A DNA stretch of 28,966 nt from an uncultured Prosthecobacter sp. (GTDB lineage: Bacteria > Verrucomicrobiota > Verrucomicrobiia > Verrucomicrobiales > Verrucomicrobiaceae): the NCBI GenBank assembly GCA_937941745.1, contig CALDGV010000661.1, positions 1 through 28,966 on the forward strand, given 5' to 3'. The position numbers and the translations under genes are program-made. Below the pieces are notes generated by a model. That model ran no database searches. It saw nothing but the letters and a program-made list of their open reading frames with translations, and had not been told where the DNA came from. Position 1 is the first letter of the stretch. Every line of letters starts with the position of its first letter. Of this stretch, positions 7,461 to 15,924 are shown piece by piece.

Positions 7461-8426
7461 ATGCTCGATCCCTTTGCCAAACTCGCCGAGGCTGGCTTTT
7501 CCCAGCAGGGAGGCCTGATGACGTCGGGCAAGGAGGCGGATCACTGGACCCCGGAGCTGATCGCCAGCCTTGACTGGATGCGCATGGCGGAGCTGGTGCG
7601 TGCTATCGCCGTTCATGGCGGCTGTGAACTGGCGCGCTCCATGGTGCTGGATGACGGGGCCGTGATGTTTGCGATGATCGAGCAGCCGCTGACGCCACAT
7701 CCCAGGCGTGCCCTGGTCAAAATCGCGGCCTGGCATGAGTGGGGGGCATCTCCAGAGTCTGTGATGCACTTTGCCAGGGAGGTGCGGACGGCCCAGAACG
7801 CCCGGGGCATCCTGGTGGCTCCGGGTGGTTTCACGCCGGCGGCACTGCTCGCCGCCCAGCAGCACCGGATCGAGGCTGTGGACGCTGCGGCGCTGCATCA
7901 AGTGCTGCTGCAACTGCCTTCAGAACGCAGCGATTTCTTTTTTGACATCGCCACGGCTGGCGACTGCCACACCCCGACCTGCCCGGCCTGCCTGCAAAAG
8001 CTTTCCAAAGTGGAGTCGGTCATCCATTCGGAGCTGCCTGAACTGCGCGAAGTCAGCCAGTCCGGGCTGGTGGCGGATCATGTGCAGGTGCAGAAGCTCA
8101 TCGTGAACCCAGGATCGGAGGTGACCTTCCTGCATGAGGTGAGGGCGCAGGAGATCCTGATCGCCGGTGATGCCACGGGGGATTTTGTGTGTGAGGGCCC
8201 TGTGACGCTGCTCCCCGGTGGCACCCTGAGCGGGACGGTGGCCGCCAGGGCCATGCAGGTGGAGGATGGCGGGGAGCTGCGAGGCAAGTTCCGCATTCTT
8301 CAGGGCCCGCCGCGCTCGTTTGTGCGTGAAATCCGGCGCTGGCAGTGGCGCTGCCGCAGCGACCGCCAGCAATCTTCATGTCCCATGATCATCTTTGAGC
8401 CTCATGGTGAAAGCGGTGATGCCTGA
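7461..8426 (+). CDS. Mrr-like nuclease-fold / Cys cluster / bactofilin-like fusion protein
   Basis: A 321-residue protein with three apparent parts. Residues about 28-152 read like the Mrr-type restriction endonuclease fold: LIASLDWMRMAELVRAIA as the helix before the core, ALVKIAAWHEW as the core strand with Lys87, ARGILVAPGGFTPAALLAAQ and a final strand RIEAVDAAALHQVL. The catalytic E/QxK motif is degenerate (Leu85 at the E/Q position), so activity is doubtful. Residues 169-177 are CHTPTCPAC, a possible zinc site. Residues about 202-282 show the short right-handed repeat of bactofilins (EILIAGDATGDFVCEGPV, LLPGGTLSGTVAARAM). A Trp/Arg-rich tail with two more Cys ends the protein. No signal peptide or TM segment is visible, so it should be cytoplasmic. 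The fold calls are by eye and the joint function is unknown. Confidence 0.7.
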   Translation: MLDPFAKLAEAGFSQQGGLMTSGKEADHWTPELIASLDWMRMAELVRAIAVHGGCELARSMVLDDGAVMFAMIEQPLTPHPRRALVKIAAWHEWGASPESVMHFAREVRTAQNARGILVAPGGFTPAALLAAQQHRIEAVDAAALHQVLLQLPSERSDFFFDIATAGDCHTPTCPACLQKLSKVESVIHSELPELREVSQSGLVADHVQVQKLIVNPGSEVTFLHEVRAQEILIAGDATGDFVCEGPVTLLPGGTLSGTVAARAMQVEDGGELRGKFRILQGPPRSFVREIRRWQWRCRSDRQQSSCPMIIFEPHGESGDA

Positions 8427-8433
8427 ATGAGGT

Positions 8434-9492
8434 TCAACGCGGGTCCTTGCCATAAACTCCGCCGGTCTCCGCTGTGGGCAGCCTGGGCTTGGAGCGCTGG
8501 GGCTGATCCTGGGCAAACCAGCGATTGCCTTCAAACTGAAAGGTTTCTGGAGCGGTGTTTGCGCCGATGTTGACCTCCACCTGGACCTGAGAGCGCTGGA
8601 AGATGATGCGGTTGTCCCGGATGATCACGTTCCGGCAGGGCACGAACCGCTCGGAAACGGTCTCCTGCAGGATGCGGAAGATCCATTTTTCAGGGAAAAG
8701 GATAGTGTTGCGGGTGAAAAGAGCCCCATCGACTCCGACAAAAGCGGCTGCGCAAAGGCTGCCCTCCATGGTGCAGTCCTGAACGGTCAGGTTCCTGCCC
8801 TCATAAGTGGCGTCAGGGGGACGGAAAAACTCCAGGCCGGTGGAGCCACCGACATTCACTGGGCGCTGACCTGCTTGTTTGAAGGTGCATTTTTCGACGA
8901 CCACATCGCTGGTCCCACCCTTGAGCTGGATGGCGGCGGTGGCACTGAATCCCGGCTTGCCGGTGAACTGGCAGCCGGTGATGCGGGAGCGATGACAGCC
9001 TACAAAGTCAATGCCCTGGCCGCCCCAGCCGGAAACCACGCAGTTCTGGATGGTCAGTTCATCCAGCCCGCTGCACTTGATGGCATCGTGGTTGCCCTGT
9101 GGGCCGATGTCGGTGATCTGCAGGCGATCGAGGGTGATGCCTTTGACGGGCTCCGTCCTCTGGCCGCCATCGTCGAGATTGAGGCCGTTGATGCTCTGGC
9201 CGCTGATGTGGAGGTTTCTGAGGGTCAGGCGCTGGCAGCGGCTGAAGTGCCAGCCAGAGCTGCCACCTTGAAACACGGGGGGCTTTTCAGGAACCAGGGC
9301 TTCCACAGTCAGATCATCCACTCCACTGACATGGTGCCCTCCAGGGTAGGTGCCCGGGGCGATTTTCAGAGTTTGTCCATTTTGCAGCCCCCGCAGGGCG
9401 GCCTGGAGCGAGGCTGCATCTTGGATGGTGACGACATCCGCCTGTGAATCGGTGGCGGCCACGACAGCGAGGAGGAGAAGGAAGCGGTTCAC
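8434..9492 (-). CDS. Secreted right-handed parallel beta-helix protein (polysaccharide lyase-like)
   Basis: The 352-residue protein begins with a GTG start and a signal peptide (NRFLLLLAVVAATDSQA). Next comes the common beta-helix entry region (DAASLQAALRGLQNGQTLKI, then PGTYPGG), followed by about ten coils with ladder residues: LTLRNLHISGQSINGLNL, then ITLDRLQITDI, LTIQNCVVSGWGGQGIDFVG, ITGCQFTG and VVVEKCTFKQ. This architecture is shared by pectate and chondroitin lyases, alginate epimerases and non-catalytic surface proteins; I see no decisive catalytic signature. A periplasmic or extracellular glycan-acting role is an inference. It is tail-to-tail with the Mrr-like/bactofilin gene (7 bases apart) and divergent from the RodZ-like gene. 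Confidence 0.85.
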   Translation of the reverse strand: MNRFLLLLAVVAATDSQADVVTIQDAASLQAALRGLQNGQTLKIAPGTYPGGHHVSGVDDLTVEALVPEKPPVFQGGSSGWHFSRCQRLTLRNLHISGQSINGLNLDDGGQRTEPVKGITLDRLQITDIGPQGNHDAIKCSGLDELTIQNCVVSGWGGQGIDFVGCHRSRITGCQFTGKPGFSATAAIQLKGGTSDVVVEKCTFKQAGQRPVNVGGSTGLEFFRPPDATYEGRNLTVQDCTMEGSLCAAAFVGVDGALFTRNTILFPEKWIFRILQETVSERFVPCRNVIIRDNRIIFQRSQVQVEVNIGANTAPETFQFEGNRWFAQDQPQRSKPRLPTAETGGVYGKDPR

Positions 9493-9588
9493 AGCTCCGG
9501 GATACGTTTCGGAGGTGTTAAAAAAAGCATCGCCTTGAGAAACGATCGTGGCAGAATCCGGTAGATAGTTCTGTAAGCCCTTGATGCC

Positions 9589-10215
9589 ATGCTCACTCCC
9601 ATCGGACAGATTCTCAAAGCCGCTCGTGAGCAGCGCGGCTTGAGTCTCCTAGATGCCGCGCATGAGACCCGCATCCCGGTGAACCGCCTGCACCTGCTGG
9701 AGCAGGACAATTATGCGGCCTTTGGCAGCATGACGTATGCCCGCTGCTTTCTGCGCCAGTACAGCCAGTATCTTGGGGTCGATGCTTCTGCGATTCTTGA
9801 TGAGCTGCCAGGCGGTGCGCTTGGCGGGCCGCGGGATTATCGTTATTTGGTGGCAAATCATGGTCCATGGGTGCTTTCCCGGGAAGCCCGGCTGGGGCAG
9901 CTGAGCCAGCAGGCGTCCAGGGCTCATGCCAGGCGTTCGCCGGTTCCTGCGGGCCTGGCGGTCTTTGTCCTCGTTCTGGCAGGGACAGGCATGTGGGGAA
10001 AGTATGTGGCCGAGGATCGGTTGGCGGAGCAAGAGCCAGCTGCTGCCCAGCCTCTGTCTGCCGCGGAGGTGCGGCAGCTTTCGGCCGGAGCCAAGCCTGG
10101 CCTGAGTTCTGCCCCGATGGTGCCACTGCCGGTCCGGATCTTGAAGGCCGTGCCTGTCGAGGAGGAAGAGGGCGTCGTTCAGTCCCCGGCTGACAAGTCG
10201 GCGAACCTGGAGTAA
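9589..10215 (+). CDS. RodZ-like helix-turn-helix membrane protein
   Basis: Residues about 5-70 form the HTH_25/RodZ-type XRE domain: IGQILKAAREQRGLSLLDAA, then IPVNRLHLLEQDNYAAFGSM and ARCFLRQYSQYLGVD. A basic stretch (SRAHARRSP) precedes one TM segment (about 121-139, PAGLAVFVLVLAGTGMWGKY), and a short acidic/Pro-rich periplasmic tail of about 70 residues follows. RodZ links MreB to the elongation machinery; here the usual C-terminal beta domain (DUF4115) is absent, as in several short RodZ-like proteins. A regulatory XRE role is the alternative. It is followed after 9 bases by a small membrane protein, probably co-transcribed. Confidence 0.8.
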   Translation: MLTPIGQILKAAREQRGLSLLDAAHETRIPVNRLHLLEQDNYAAFGSMTYARCFLRQYSQYLGVDASAILDELPGGALGGPRDYRYLVANHGPWVLSREARLGQLSQQASRAHARRSPVPAGLAVFVLVLAGTGMWGKYVAEDRLAEQEPAAAQPLSAAEVRQLSAGAKPGLSSAPMVPLPVRILKAVPVEEEEGVVQSPADKSANLE

Positions 10216-10224
10216 GGGCGGGAC

Positions 10225-10542
10225 ATGGAAAACCACCCCACACCTCCAGCGAAAGGCTGGTGGATCGGTCCCCTGATCTTTGGCCTGCTCTTTCTGGCGG
10301 GCTTGGCGGTCGTCTGGCAGGTCAGTGAAACAGGCCGCGAGTTGCTGGCCAAGTCCTTCATGACCCTGGCCGGCTATCTGGCCACCCCCTTTGTGCTGGA
10401 GACCACCGCCGCCCTCACCGGGCTGATCATCGTGCTGGTTTACAATGAATGGCGGCGCAGCAAGGACGGGCCGGACTGGGTGGTCATGGAGGTGAAGGAA
10501 GAGAAAAAGCCGGAAGCCGCAGACAAGTCAGCCGACTCCTGA
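10225..10542 (+). CDS. Small two-TM membrane protein of unknown function
   Basis: 105 residues with two hydrophobic segments (about 13-31, IGPLIFGLLFLAGLAVVWQ; about 52-72, VLETTAALTGLIIVLVYNEW) and a charged Lys/Glu-rich C-terminal tail ending in DKSADS. I recognise no family. It starts 9 bases after the RodZ-like gene on the same strand and is followed by a hairpin, so the two form a likely operon; an accessory envelope role is an inference from that neighbour only. Confidence 0.75.
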   Translation: MENHPTPPAKGWWIGPLIFGLLFLAGLAVVWQVSETGRELLAKSFMTLAGYLATPFVLETTAALTGLIIVLVYNEWRRSKDGPDWVVMEVKEEKKPEAADKSADS

Positions 10543-10566
10543 GAACGGGAGCCTTATCCCTCAAAG

Positions 10567-10597
10567 AAAGCGCCCCGGACAAAAGCCGGGGCGCTTT
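10567..10597 (+). terminator. Terminator-like hairpin after the RodZ-like operon
   Basis: A 12-bp perfect stem pairs 10567-10578 (aaagcgccccgg) with 10586-10597 (ccggggcgcttt) around a 7-base loop. It lies 24 bases after the stop of the two-TM gene. The T run is short (TTT inside the stem arm), so efficiency is uncertain. Confidence 0.75.
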
Positions 10598-10938
10598 GAG
10601 ATCCCGCCTGTGCCGTTCGATCTGAGGGCCTCGAATCCCAGGGGAGACGAGGTGGGTGCCCATGAACAAGGGCGCTGTCTTCCAGTGAAGGCATGACAAG
10701 ACATCCCAGGTCACGTGGCTCCCGGTGTCATAAAAACGGGTCGGGCCACAACAGTCTGATGACGAACACTGCAGGAAAGGGAGCGTCAGCCGGATGAGAA
10801 GTCTCCGGCCGATGCAGAAAAGGATTTCAAGGAACCCGGCACGTCAGGAGTGTCCCTGGGCGCGCCTCATGAGTGAGCTGATCATAGAGGGAATTCAGAC
10901 CGGATGACAAGACCGAAGGCGGCTAATTTTCCCCAGGC
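10598..10938. other. Gene-free intergenic stretch
   Basis: About 340 bases between the hairpin and the convergent L,D-transpeptidase gene. I see no credible ORF, tRNA or recognisable ncRNA (checked by eye for SRP RNA, tmRNA and 6S-like motifs). There is one small hairpin, gccgga/tccggc at 10789-10794 and 10804-10809. As the tail-to-tail gap of two genes it is unusually long for this dense window; a small RNA or decayed DNA is possible. Confidence 0.5.
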
Positions 10939-11793
10939 TCATTGAGGGCCGAATCCGGGCAGGTACTGGGTCTGAGCAGAGGGCAGTTTTTTGAGCTTGG
11001 AGGGCGGGGCCAGGGTCATCGGAGCTGGCGGCGCGCATGGGACATCGGGAGTCACAGGGCGCAGACCCCGCAGGTCTCCGGAAGGCCTGCTCGGCGTGGC
11101 GGGTTGTGCGGAGGGTGCTGCTGCTGGAGTTGAGTTGGCCGCTGCGACCGCGCTTTCGGCGGCCGGCGGCAGGGCTGGCCGCACGGGTGGCGCATTCTGC
11201 GGCCTCTGTGCCAGCAATCCGGCGTCCTTCTTCACCTCCACCGGGGCTCCGTGGGGCGTGGCTTTGAAAAACAGCTCGGCCATGTGGCCCGGCAGGCGGA
11301 TGCAGCCATGGGAGGCTGGGTAGCCGGGCAGAAAGCCTTGGTGCATGCCGATCGCTCCGTTGAAGCGCATGAACCAGTTCATGCTGGCACCTTCAAACTT
11401 GGTGCCGGGAGGCGGGGTGTCTTTTCGCACGTCCACATCTTCCACAATCACCGCGCCGGATTCATCCACAAAGGCTCCATACCAGGAGGAGCGGTGGTCT
11501 TCATCCTTCTCGGTGACTTTGAAGTTCCCCGGCCGGGTGTCATTGCCCTCCCGTCCTGAGGAAATGGGGGAGAGTCCCACCAGGGTGCCCTGCTTGAAAA
11601 GCCCGACATGCTGCTCCTCCAGGCTGATCACGATCTTTTTCGGCCCTTCGGCGTGCGCTTCTTCGCTCCAGTAGGTGCCGTCATGAGCTGGTGTCACGGG
11701 CTCGGGTGGCGTGGTGCACTGACTGAGGCAAAAAACGGCCAGAGCACCTGAGAAAAATCGACTGACGGATGGGGCGGCAGGGAAGGGGATCAT
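10939..11793 (-). CDS. L,D-transpeptidase (YkuD family), probably a lipoprotein
   Basis: Crosslinks peptidoglycan or anchors proteins to it in the periplasm. The N-terminal hydrophobic segment ends in LSQC (Cys26), an imperfect lipobox. The YkuD domain spans about residues 52-190, from KKIVISLEEQHVGLFKQG through SGREGNDTRPGNFKV to the catalytic motif, with His151 in MHQGF and SHGCIRLP containing His162, Cys164 and Arg166. About 95 Pro/Ala-rich residues follow, likely a disordered wall-spanning tail, ending in TQYLPGFGPQ. It is monocistronic and divergent from xylB. Family call firm; lipidation uncertain because Gln at -1 is unusual. Confidence 0.93.
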   Translation of the reverse strand: MIPFPAAPSVSRFFSGALAVFCLSQCTTPPEPVTPAHDGTYWSEEAHAEGPKKIVISLEEQHVGLFKQGTLVGLSPISSGREGNDTRPGNFKVTEKDEDHRSSWYGAFVDESGAVIVEDVDVRKDTPPPGTKFEGASMNWFMRFNGAIGMHQGFLPGYPASHGCIRLPGHMAELFFKATPHGAPVEVKKDAGLLAQRPQNAPPVRPALPPAAESAVAAANSTPAAAPSAQPATPSRPSGDLRGLRPVTPDVPCAPPAPMTLAPPSKLKKLPSAQTQYLPGFGPQ

Positions 11794-11949
11794 GGCAAAA
11801 ATCAGCCCTGATCAAAGCGCGAGCAGACAGCCGAGTCGAGTACGGTTTCTGCCGGGGTGCAGACGTCATTCAGCAGCTGGCTGACATTGCATTTGCCCTC
11901 ACCGGGCCGTCTGCCATCATCGCGGCCTCGTTCAACCTGACCCTTCCCC

Positions 11950-13449
11950 ATGTATTTTCTCGGCATCGACAGCGGCACCCAGAGCACGAAAGCCATCGTC
12001 CTCGACCTCGACAGCGGCAGGATCCTCGCCTCCGGACACAGCGCCTATGAGCTGATCGAAGGCCTTCCGCCAGGGCACCTCGAACAGCACCCTCAGACCT
12101 GGCTCAGCGCGGTCGAATCGTGCGTCCAGCAGTGCCTGGACAAGCTTGGTGCGGACCGCGCAAAAATCGCAGGCATCGGTGTGAGCGGCCAGCAGCACGG
12201 TCTGGTGGCCCTGGGGGCTGACGATCAGCCGGTGAGGCCGGCAAAGCTCTGGTGCGACACCTCGACCCAGGCCCAGTGTGCGGAGATCGCCCATGAGTTC
12301 GGCGGGCAGCCCGGCGTCATCGCCATGGCAGGCAATGCCATGCTGCCCGGCTACACCATTCCCAAGCTGCTCTGGATGAAGCAGAACGAGCCCGAGAAAT
12401 TTGCCCGGACGACCTCCATCCTGCTGCCGCACGATTACATCAACTTCTGGCTCAGCGGCGTGAAGCGCATGGAATATGGTGATGCCTCGGGCATGGGCAT
12501 GCTCAATGTGAACACCCGCCAGTGGTGCTATGAGCTTTGCGACTTCATCGATCCTCGTGTCCGCTCCATGCTACCTGAGCTCGGTTCCAGCCGCAGTGTG
12601 CATGGTCGCCTGCGTCCTGAACTGGCGAAGGCCTGGGGACTTGGTGACAACGTCATTATCTCCGCAGGTGGCGGCGACAACATGATGGGAGCCATCGGCA
12701 CGGGAAACATCAAGCCTGGTGTCATCACCGCCAGCTTCGGCACCAGCGGCACGCTTTACGGCGTCGCCGGATCACCTGTGGTCGATGGCCAGGGTGAAGT
12801 GGCTGCGTTCTGTGACAGCACCGACCAATGGCTGCCGCTCGTCTGCACCATGAATGTCACCGTCGTCACCGAGCAGGTGCGCGAGATGTATGGCTGGGAT
12901 TTGAAGCAGCTCGAAGCCGCCGTGGCCTCTGCGCCTGTGGGTGCCGATGGCGTGATGTTCCTGCCCTACCTGAACGGGGAGCGCACACCCAACCTGCCGA
13001 ATGGCAGCGGCGTGCTCCATGGTCTGCGCCCGACCAACATGACTCCAGCCAACATCGCGCGCGCTGCGGTGGAAGGCGCGACACTTGGCCTCGCCTATGG
13101 TTTGAAGCGCTTCCGTGATCTCGGCATGAATCCCACGGAGATCCGCCTGACAGGCGGCGGCAGCAAAAGCAGTGTCTGGCGGCAGATCGCCGCCGATTGC
13201 TTCAATGCAGAAGTCGTCACACTCAGCACCAGCGAGGGAGCTGCCCTTGGCGGCGCCATCCAGGCCGCCTATGCGCAGGCCAACGAGCATGGTGAGACCC
13301 TCAGCTACGAGCAGCTCTGCGCACGTCTGGTCACCCTGGATGAATCCACCCGCTGCCGCCCCGATGCTGGAAATGCCGCAAAGTATGCCGCGCAACTGGA
13401 GCGCCAGATGGAGCTCACAGGTCGTCTCCAGCAGACGGGCTGGCTTTGA
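11950..13449 (+). CDS. xylB: Xylulokinase (FGGY sugar kinase)
   Basis: Phosphorylates D-xylulose to xylulose-5-phosphate for the pentose phosphate pathway. The 499 residues fit the family. Seen motifs: GIDSGTQSTKAIVLD with Asp7 in the phosphate-binding loop, GQQHGLVAL near residue 80, LLPHDYINFWLSG, GGDNMMGAIGTG with Asp243 at the catalytic base position, SFGTSGTLYGV, FLPYLNGERTPN and the ATP-site motif LTGGGSKSSVWRQIAAD. FGGY substrate range is hard to read; glycerol is unlikely, and L-ribulose or another ketose is possible. No xylA or transporter is in the window. It is followed by a DUF1080 protein and a sulfatase on the same strand, hinting at a glycan catabolism unit. Confidence 0.9.
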   Translation: MYFLGIDSGTQSTKAIVLDLDSGRILASGHSAYELIEGLPPGHLEQHPQTWLSAVESCVQQCLDKLGADRAKIAGIGVSGQQHGLVALGADDQPVRPAKLWCDTSTQAQCAEIAHEFGGQPGVIAMAGNAMLPGYTIPKLLWMKQNEPEKFARTTSILLPHDYINFWLSGVKRMEYGDASGMGMLNVNTRQWCYELCDFIDPRVRSMLPELGSSRSVHGRLRPELAKAWGLGDNVIISAGGGDNMMGAIGTGNIKPGVITASFGTSGTLYGVAGSPVVDGQGEVAAFCDSTDQWLPLVCTMNVTVVTEQVREMYGWDLKQLEAAVASAPVGADGVMFLPYLNGERTPNLPNGSGVLHGLRPTNMTPANIARAAVEGATLGLAYGLKRFRDLGMNPTEIRLTGGGSKSSVWRQIAADCFNAEVVTLSTSEGAALGGAIQAAYAQANEHGETLSYEQLCARLVTLDESTRCRPDAGNAAKYAAQLERQMELTGRLQQTGWL

Positions 13450-13532
13450 TCCTCCATCACGCTTCCCGGTGGCTGCCGAAGGCCGCCGACAGACCCTGTT
13501 CCGCCTTTTCGTAGCCTGCGTCCTTTTTCCCC

Positions 13533-15881
13533 ATGCGTTTCTTTCTGTCTTTGACCCTCGTCGCAGCATCCTCGGCGGCGGCTGCTGATCCCAAAGAGCA
13601 TCCCATGACCCCGGGGGGCATCTACCCTGCCCATGACCTGCAGCGCCCGCGGCCGCCAGTGGTTTCTCCGGCAGGCTACAGCAGCCAGGAAAAGGCCGGC
13701 GCCGCACCCTCGGACGCCATCGTGCTTTTTGATGGCAAGGACCTCTCCAAGTGGAAGGCCGATCCCCGCAAGGACACGCCGCCGGGGGATGACAAGCCGC
13801 GCTGGAAGGTCGAAAATGGCCATGTCGAGATCACGCCCAAATCGGGAGGCATCCGCACCCGCGAAAAATTCCGGGGCGACTATCAGCTGCACCTCGAATG
13901 GCGCACACCCGACGTGGTCAGTGGCAACGGCCAGGGGCGTGGCAACAGCGGCGTCTTCATCGGCGGCTTCCCCGAGATCCAGGTGCTCGACTCCTACCAG
14001 AACGACACCTATCCGGATGGTCAGGCCGCAGGACTTTACAGCCATTATCCGCCCATGGTGAACGCCAGCCGCAAGCCCGGCGAATGGCAGACCTACGACA
14101 TCCTTTTTGAGCACGCCCAGCCTGCCAGCGGCGGCAAGGCGCGGCTGACGGTGATCCACAACGGCGTCGTGGTGCACTACCTGCGTGAGTTCGAAAGCAG
14201 CGTGCTGGAGAGCGACATCGCCCTCCAGGATCACAACAATCCCGTGCGATACCGGAACATCTGGCTGCGGCCACTGCGGGTGGATTCCGACAAGAAGGGA
14301 ACGCCTCCGCCTTCTGCGGCAAAGCCTGCAGGAGCCAAAGCCCAGCCTGAAAAAAACGCCAAGGCCAGGCTGCCGCAGGTCATCACCATCAAAACGATGA
14401 CCGCTCAGATGAAGTATGACCTCGCCGAGTTCACCGTGCGCCCTGGGCAGCCGGTGAAGCTGGTGTTTGAGAATGGTGACGACCTCCCTCACAACATCGT
14501 CTTCTGCCAGCCGGGCACGAACACCGCTGAAATGGCGATGAAGCAGATGGAAAAGCCTGAGGAGGCCCTGAAACGCAACTGGCTGCCGGATGACAAGCGC
14601 ATCTGGCTGAACACGAAGCTGCTCAACCCGCACGAGACTCAGGAACTGACCTTCACCGCTCCTGAAAAGCCGGGTGACTACCCGTATGTCTGCACCTTCC
14701 CAGGCCATGCGCTGACCATGAACGGCAAGATGAAGGTGCTGCCGCTGGGGCAGGGACTCAAAGACCTCAAATTTGCCCTCTATCTGGGCAGTTGGAAGGC
14801 TCTTCCCGATTTCTCCAAGCTCAAGCCTCACCGGGAAGGCTCGGTGCCGGACAACCTCATCGACATCAAGCTTGATGACTACAAGAACGAGTTTGGCGTG
14901 GTCTTCACCGGCAAGCTCTTGGCTCCGCGCAAAGGCAGCTACCGTTTCTACCTCACCGGCGACGATGGAGTGCGCATCAAGGTGGATGGGAAAACGGTCG
15001 TCGAATACGACGGCATTCATCCCGCCGGCGACATCAAGGAGGGCAGCATCCAGCTGGAGCAGGGGGAGCACGAGTTCCGCTATGAATACTTCCAGGGAGG
15101 CGGTGAGATCTATGCCTTCGCGGCCTGGAAAGGCGCCAATTTCGACATCACGCCCCTTTCGGCCTGGCTGCCGAAAGGCTGGCAGCAAGGCGCCAGGTCG
15201 AAGCAGAAAAAGGATTTTGACCCCATCCCGCTGGTGGTGAAGGCGGAGCCGGTCATTTATCGCAACTTCATCGCGGGCGCAGGCAATCGTGGCATCGGTG
15301 TTGGTTATCCTGGTGGCATCAACCTCGCCTGGAGTGCGGAAAGCATGAATCTCGCCGTGGTCTGGCGCGGTGCTTTCATGGATGCGGCCATGCACTGGAA
15401 TTCCCGTGGCGGCGGTCATCAGAAGCCGCTTGGCTATGATGTCTTCCAGCCCACAGGCGATGTCACGCCTGCGTTCTTTGTCACAGACAAGCCCGAGTCG
15501 GACTGGCCCGCCTGGGACCCGGTCAAGAGGTTCGAGGGCTTCGTCTGGAAAGGCTACAGCCTGGATGCCCGGCGCTACCCGACCTTTCGCTACACTTGGA
15601 AAGGTGTGGAGGTTGAAGAGACCTACGAGGTCAGTGGCGATGGCAACAAGCCGGACGGGAAGGCCAGGTTGATTCGCACCGTCAAGCTGGCAGGCCAGTT
15701 GCCCGCCCAGGCTTGGTTCCGCATCGCCACAGGCCAGATCGAGGCCACCGAGGGCTCCTTCCTGCTCCGAGGGACGGTCCCGGCGCGCATCACCGCCCGC
15801 GGTGCCAGGCTGGCGGGCAAAAACCTCGTGCTCGCCCCTTCTGTCGGCACCTTCATGGTGACTTACGAGTGGGCGCAGTGA
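13533..15881 (+). CDS. Secreted multidomain protein: DUF1080 + cupredoxin + PA14 + DUF6797-like
   Basis: The 782-residue protein starts with a signal peptide (about 1-18, RFFLSLTLVAASSAAAA). Residues about 60-250 form the DUF1080 / 3-keto-disaccharide hydrolase jellyroll: VLFDGKDLSKWKAD, then GNSGVFIGGFPEIQVLDSY and EWQTYDILF. A Lys/Ala/Pro linker leads to a cupredoxin domain (about 284-404) whose type-1 copper ligands are all present: His320 in LPHNIVF, Cys387 and His392 in YVCTFPGHALTM, and Met396. A PA14-like domain follows (about 412-550: KGSYRFYLTGDDGVRIKVDG, QGEHEFRYEYFQGGGE). The C-terminal part (about 560-782: IYRNFIAGAGNRGIGVGYPG, MDAAMHWNSRGGGHQKPLG) resembles DUF6797 of PVC-bacterial secreted dehydrogenases. 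A periplasmic sugar-binding, -cleaving or -oxidising role is inferred. Located between xylB and a sulfatase. Confidence 0.88.
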   Translation: MRFFLSLTLVAASSAAAADPKEHPMTPGGIYPAHDLQRPRPPVVSPAGYSSQEKAGAAPSDAIVLFDGKDLSKWKADPRKDTPPGDDKPRWKVENGHVEITPKSGGIRTREKFRGDYQLHLEWRTPDVVSGNGQGRGNSGVFIGGFPEIQVLDSYQNDTYPDGQAAGLYSHYPPMVNASRKPGEWQTYDILFEHAQPASGGKARLTVIHNGVVVHYLREFESSVLESDIALQDHNNPVRYRNIWLRPLRVDSDKKGTPPPSAAKPAGAKAQPEKNAKARLPQVITIKTMTAQMKYDLAEFTVRPGQPVKLVFENGDDLPHNIVFCQPGTNTAEMAMKQMEKPEEALKRNWLPDDKRIWLNTKLLNPHETQELTFTAPEKPGDYPYVCTFPGHALTMNGKMKVLPLGQGLKDLKFALYLGSWKALPDFSKLKPHREGSVPDNLIDIKLDDYKNEFGVVFTGKLLAPRKGSYRFYLTGDDGVRIKVDGKTVVEYDGIHPAGDIKEGSIQLEQGEHEFRYEYFQGGGEIYAFAAWKGANFDITPLSAWLPKGWQQGARSKQKKDFDPIPLVVKAEPVIYRNFIAGAGNRGIGVGYPGGINLAWSAESMNLAVVWRGAFMDAAMHWNSRGGGHQKPLGYDVFQPTGDVTPAFFVTDKPESDWPAWDPVKRFEGFVWKGYSLDARRYPTFRYTWKGVEVEETYEVSGDGNKPDGKARLIRTVKLAGQLPAQAWFRIATGQIEATEGSFLLRGTVPARITARGARLAGKNLVLAPSVGTFMVTYEWAQ

Positions 15882-15924
15882 CTGTCGGGCAAGAGTGCTG
15901 AACTTGTTGCGTTATCGGGCGGCC

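Noticed and set aside
7461..8426. Restriction-modification or other defence system at the Mrr-like gene
   Set aside because: No methyltransferase, helicase or other defence gene is adjacent, the catalytic motif looks degenerate, and neighbours are housekeeping genes.
9535..9567. TTGAGA (9535-9540) and TAGATA (9562-9567) as a promoter of the RodZ-like gene
   Set aside because: The spacer is 21 bases, too long for a sigma70 promoter, and no better pair is seen.
10600..10660. tRNA-like T-arm fragments (gttcgatc, ctcgaatcc) in the gap after the RodZ-like operon
   Set aside because: No acceptor stem, D-arm or anticodon arm can be paired around them; a chance match.
13305..15419. 704-codon open frame on the - strand opposite xylB and the DUF1080 protein
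   Set aside because: It spans two clearly real plus-strand genes; the translation is His/Arg/Val-rich with no family features, typical of an antisense shadow.
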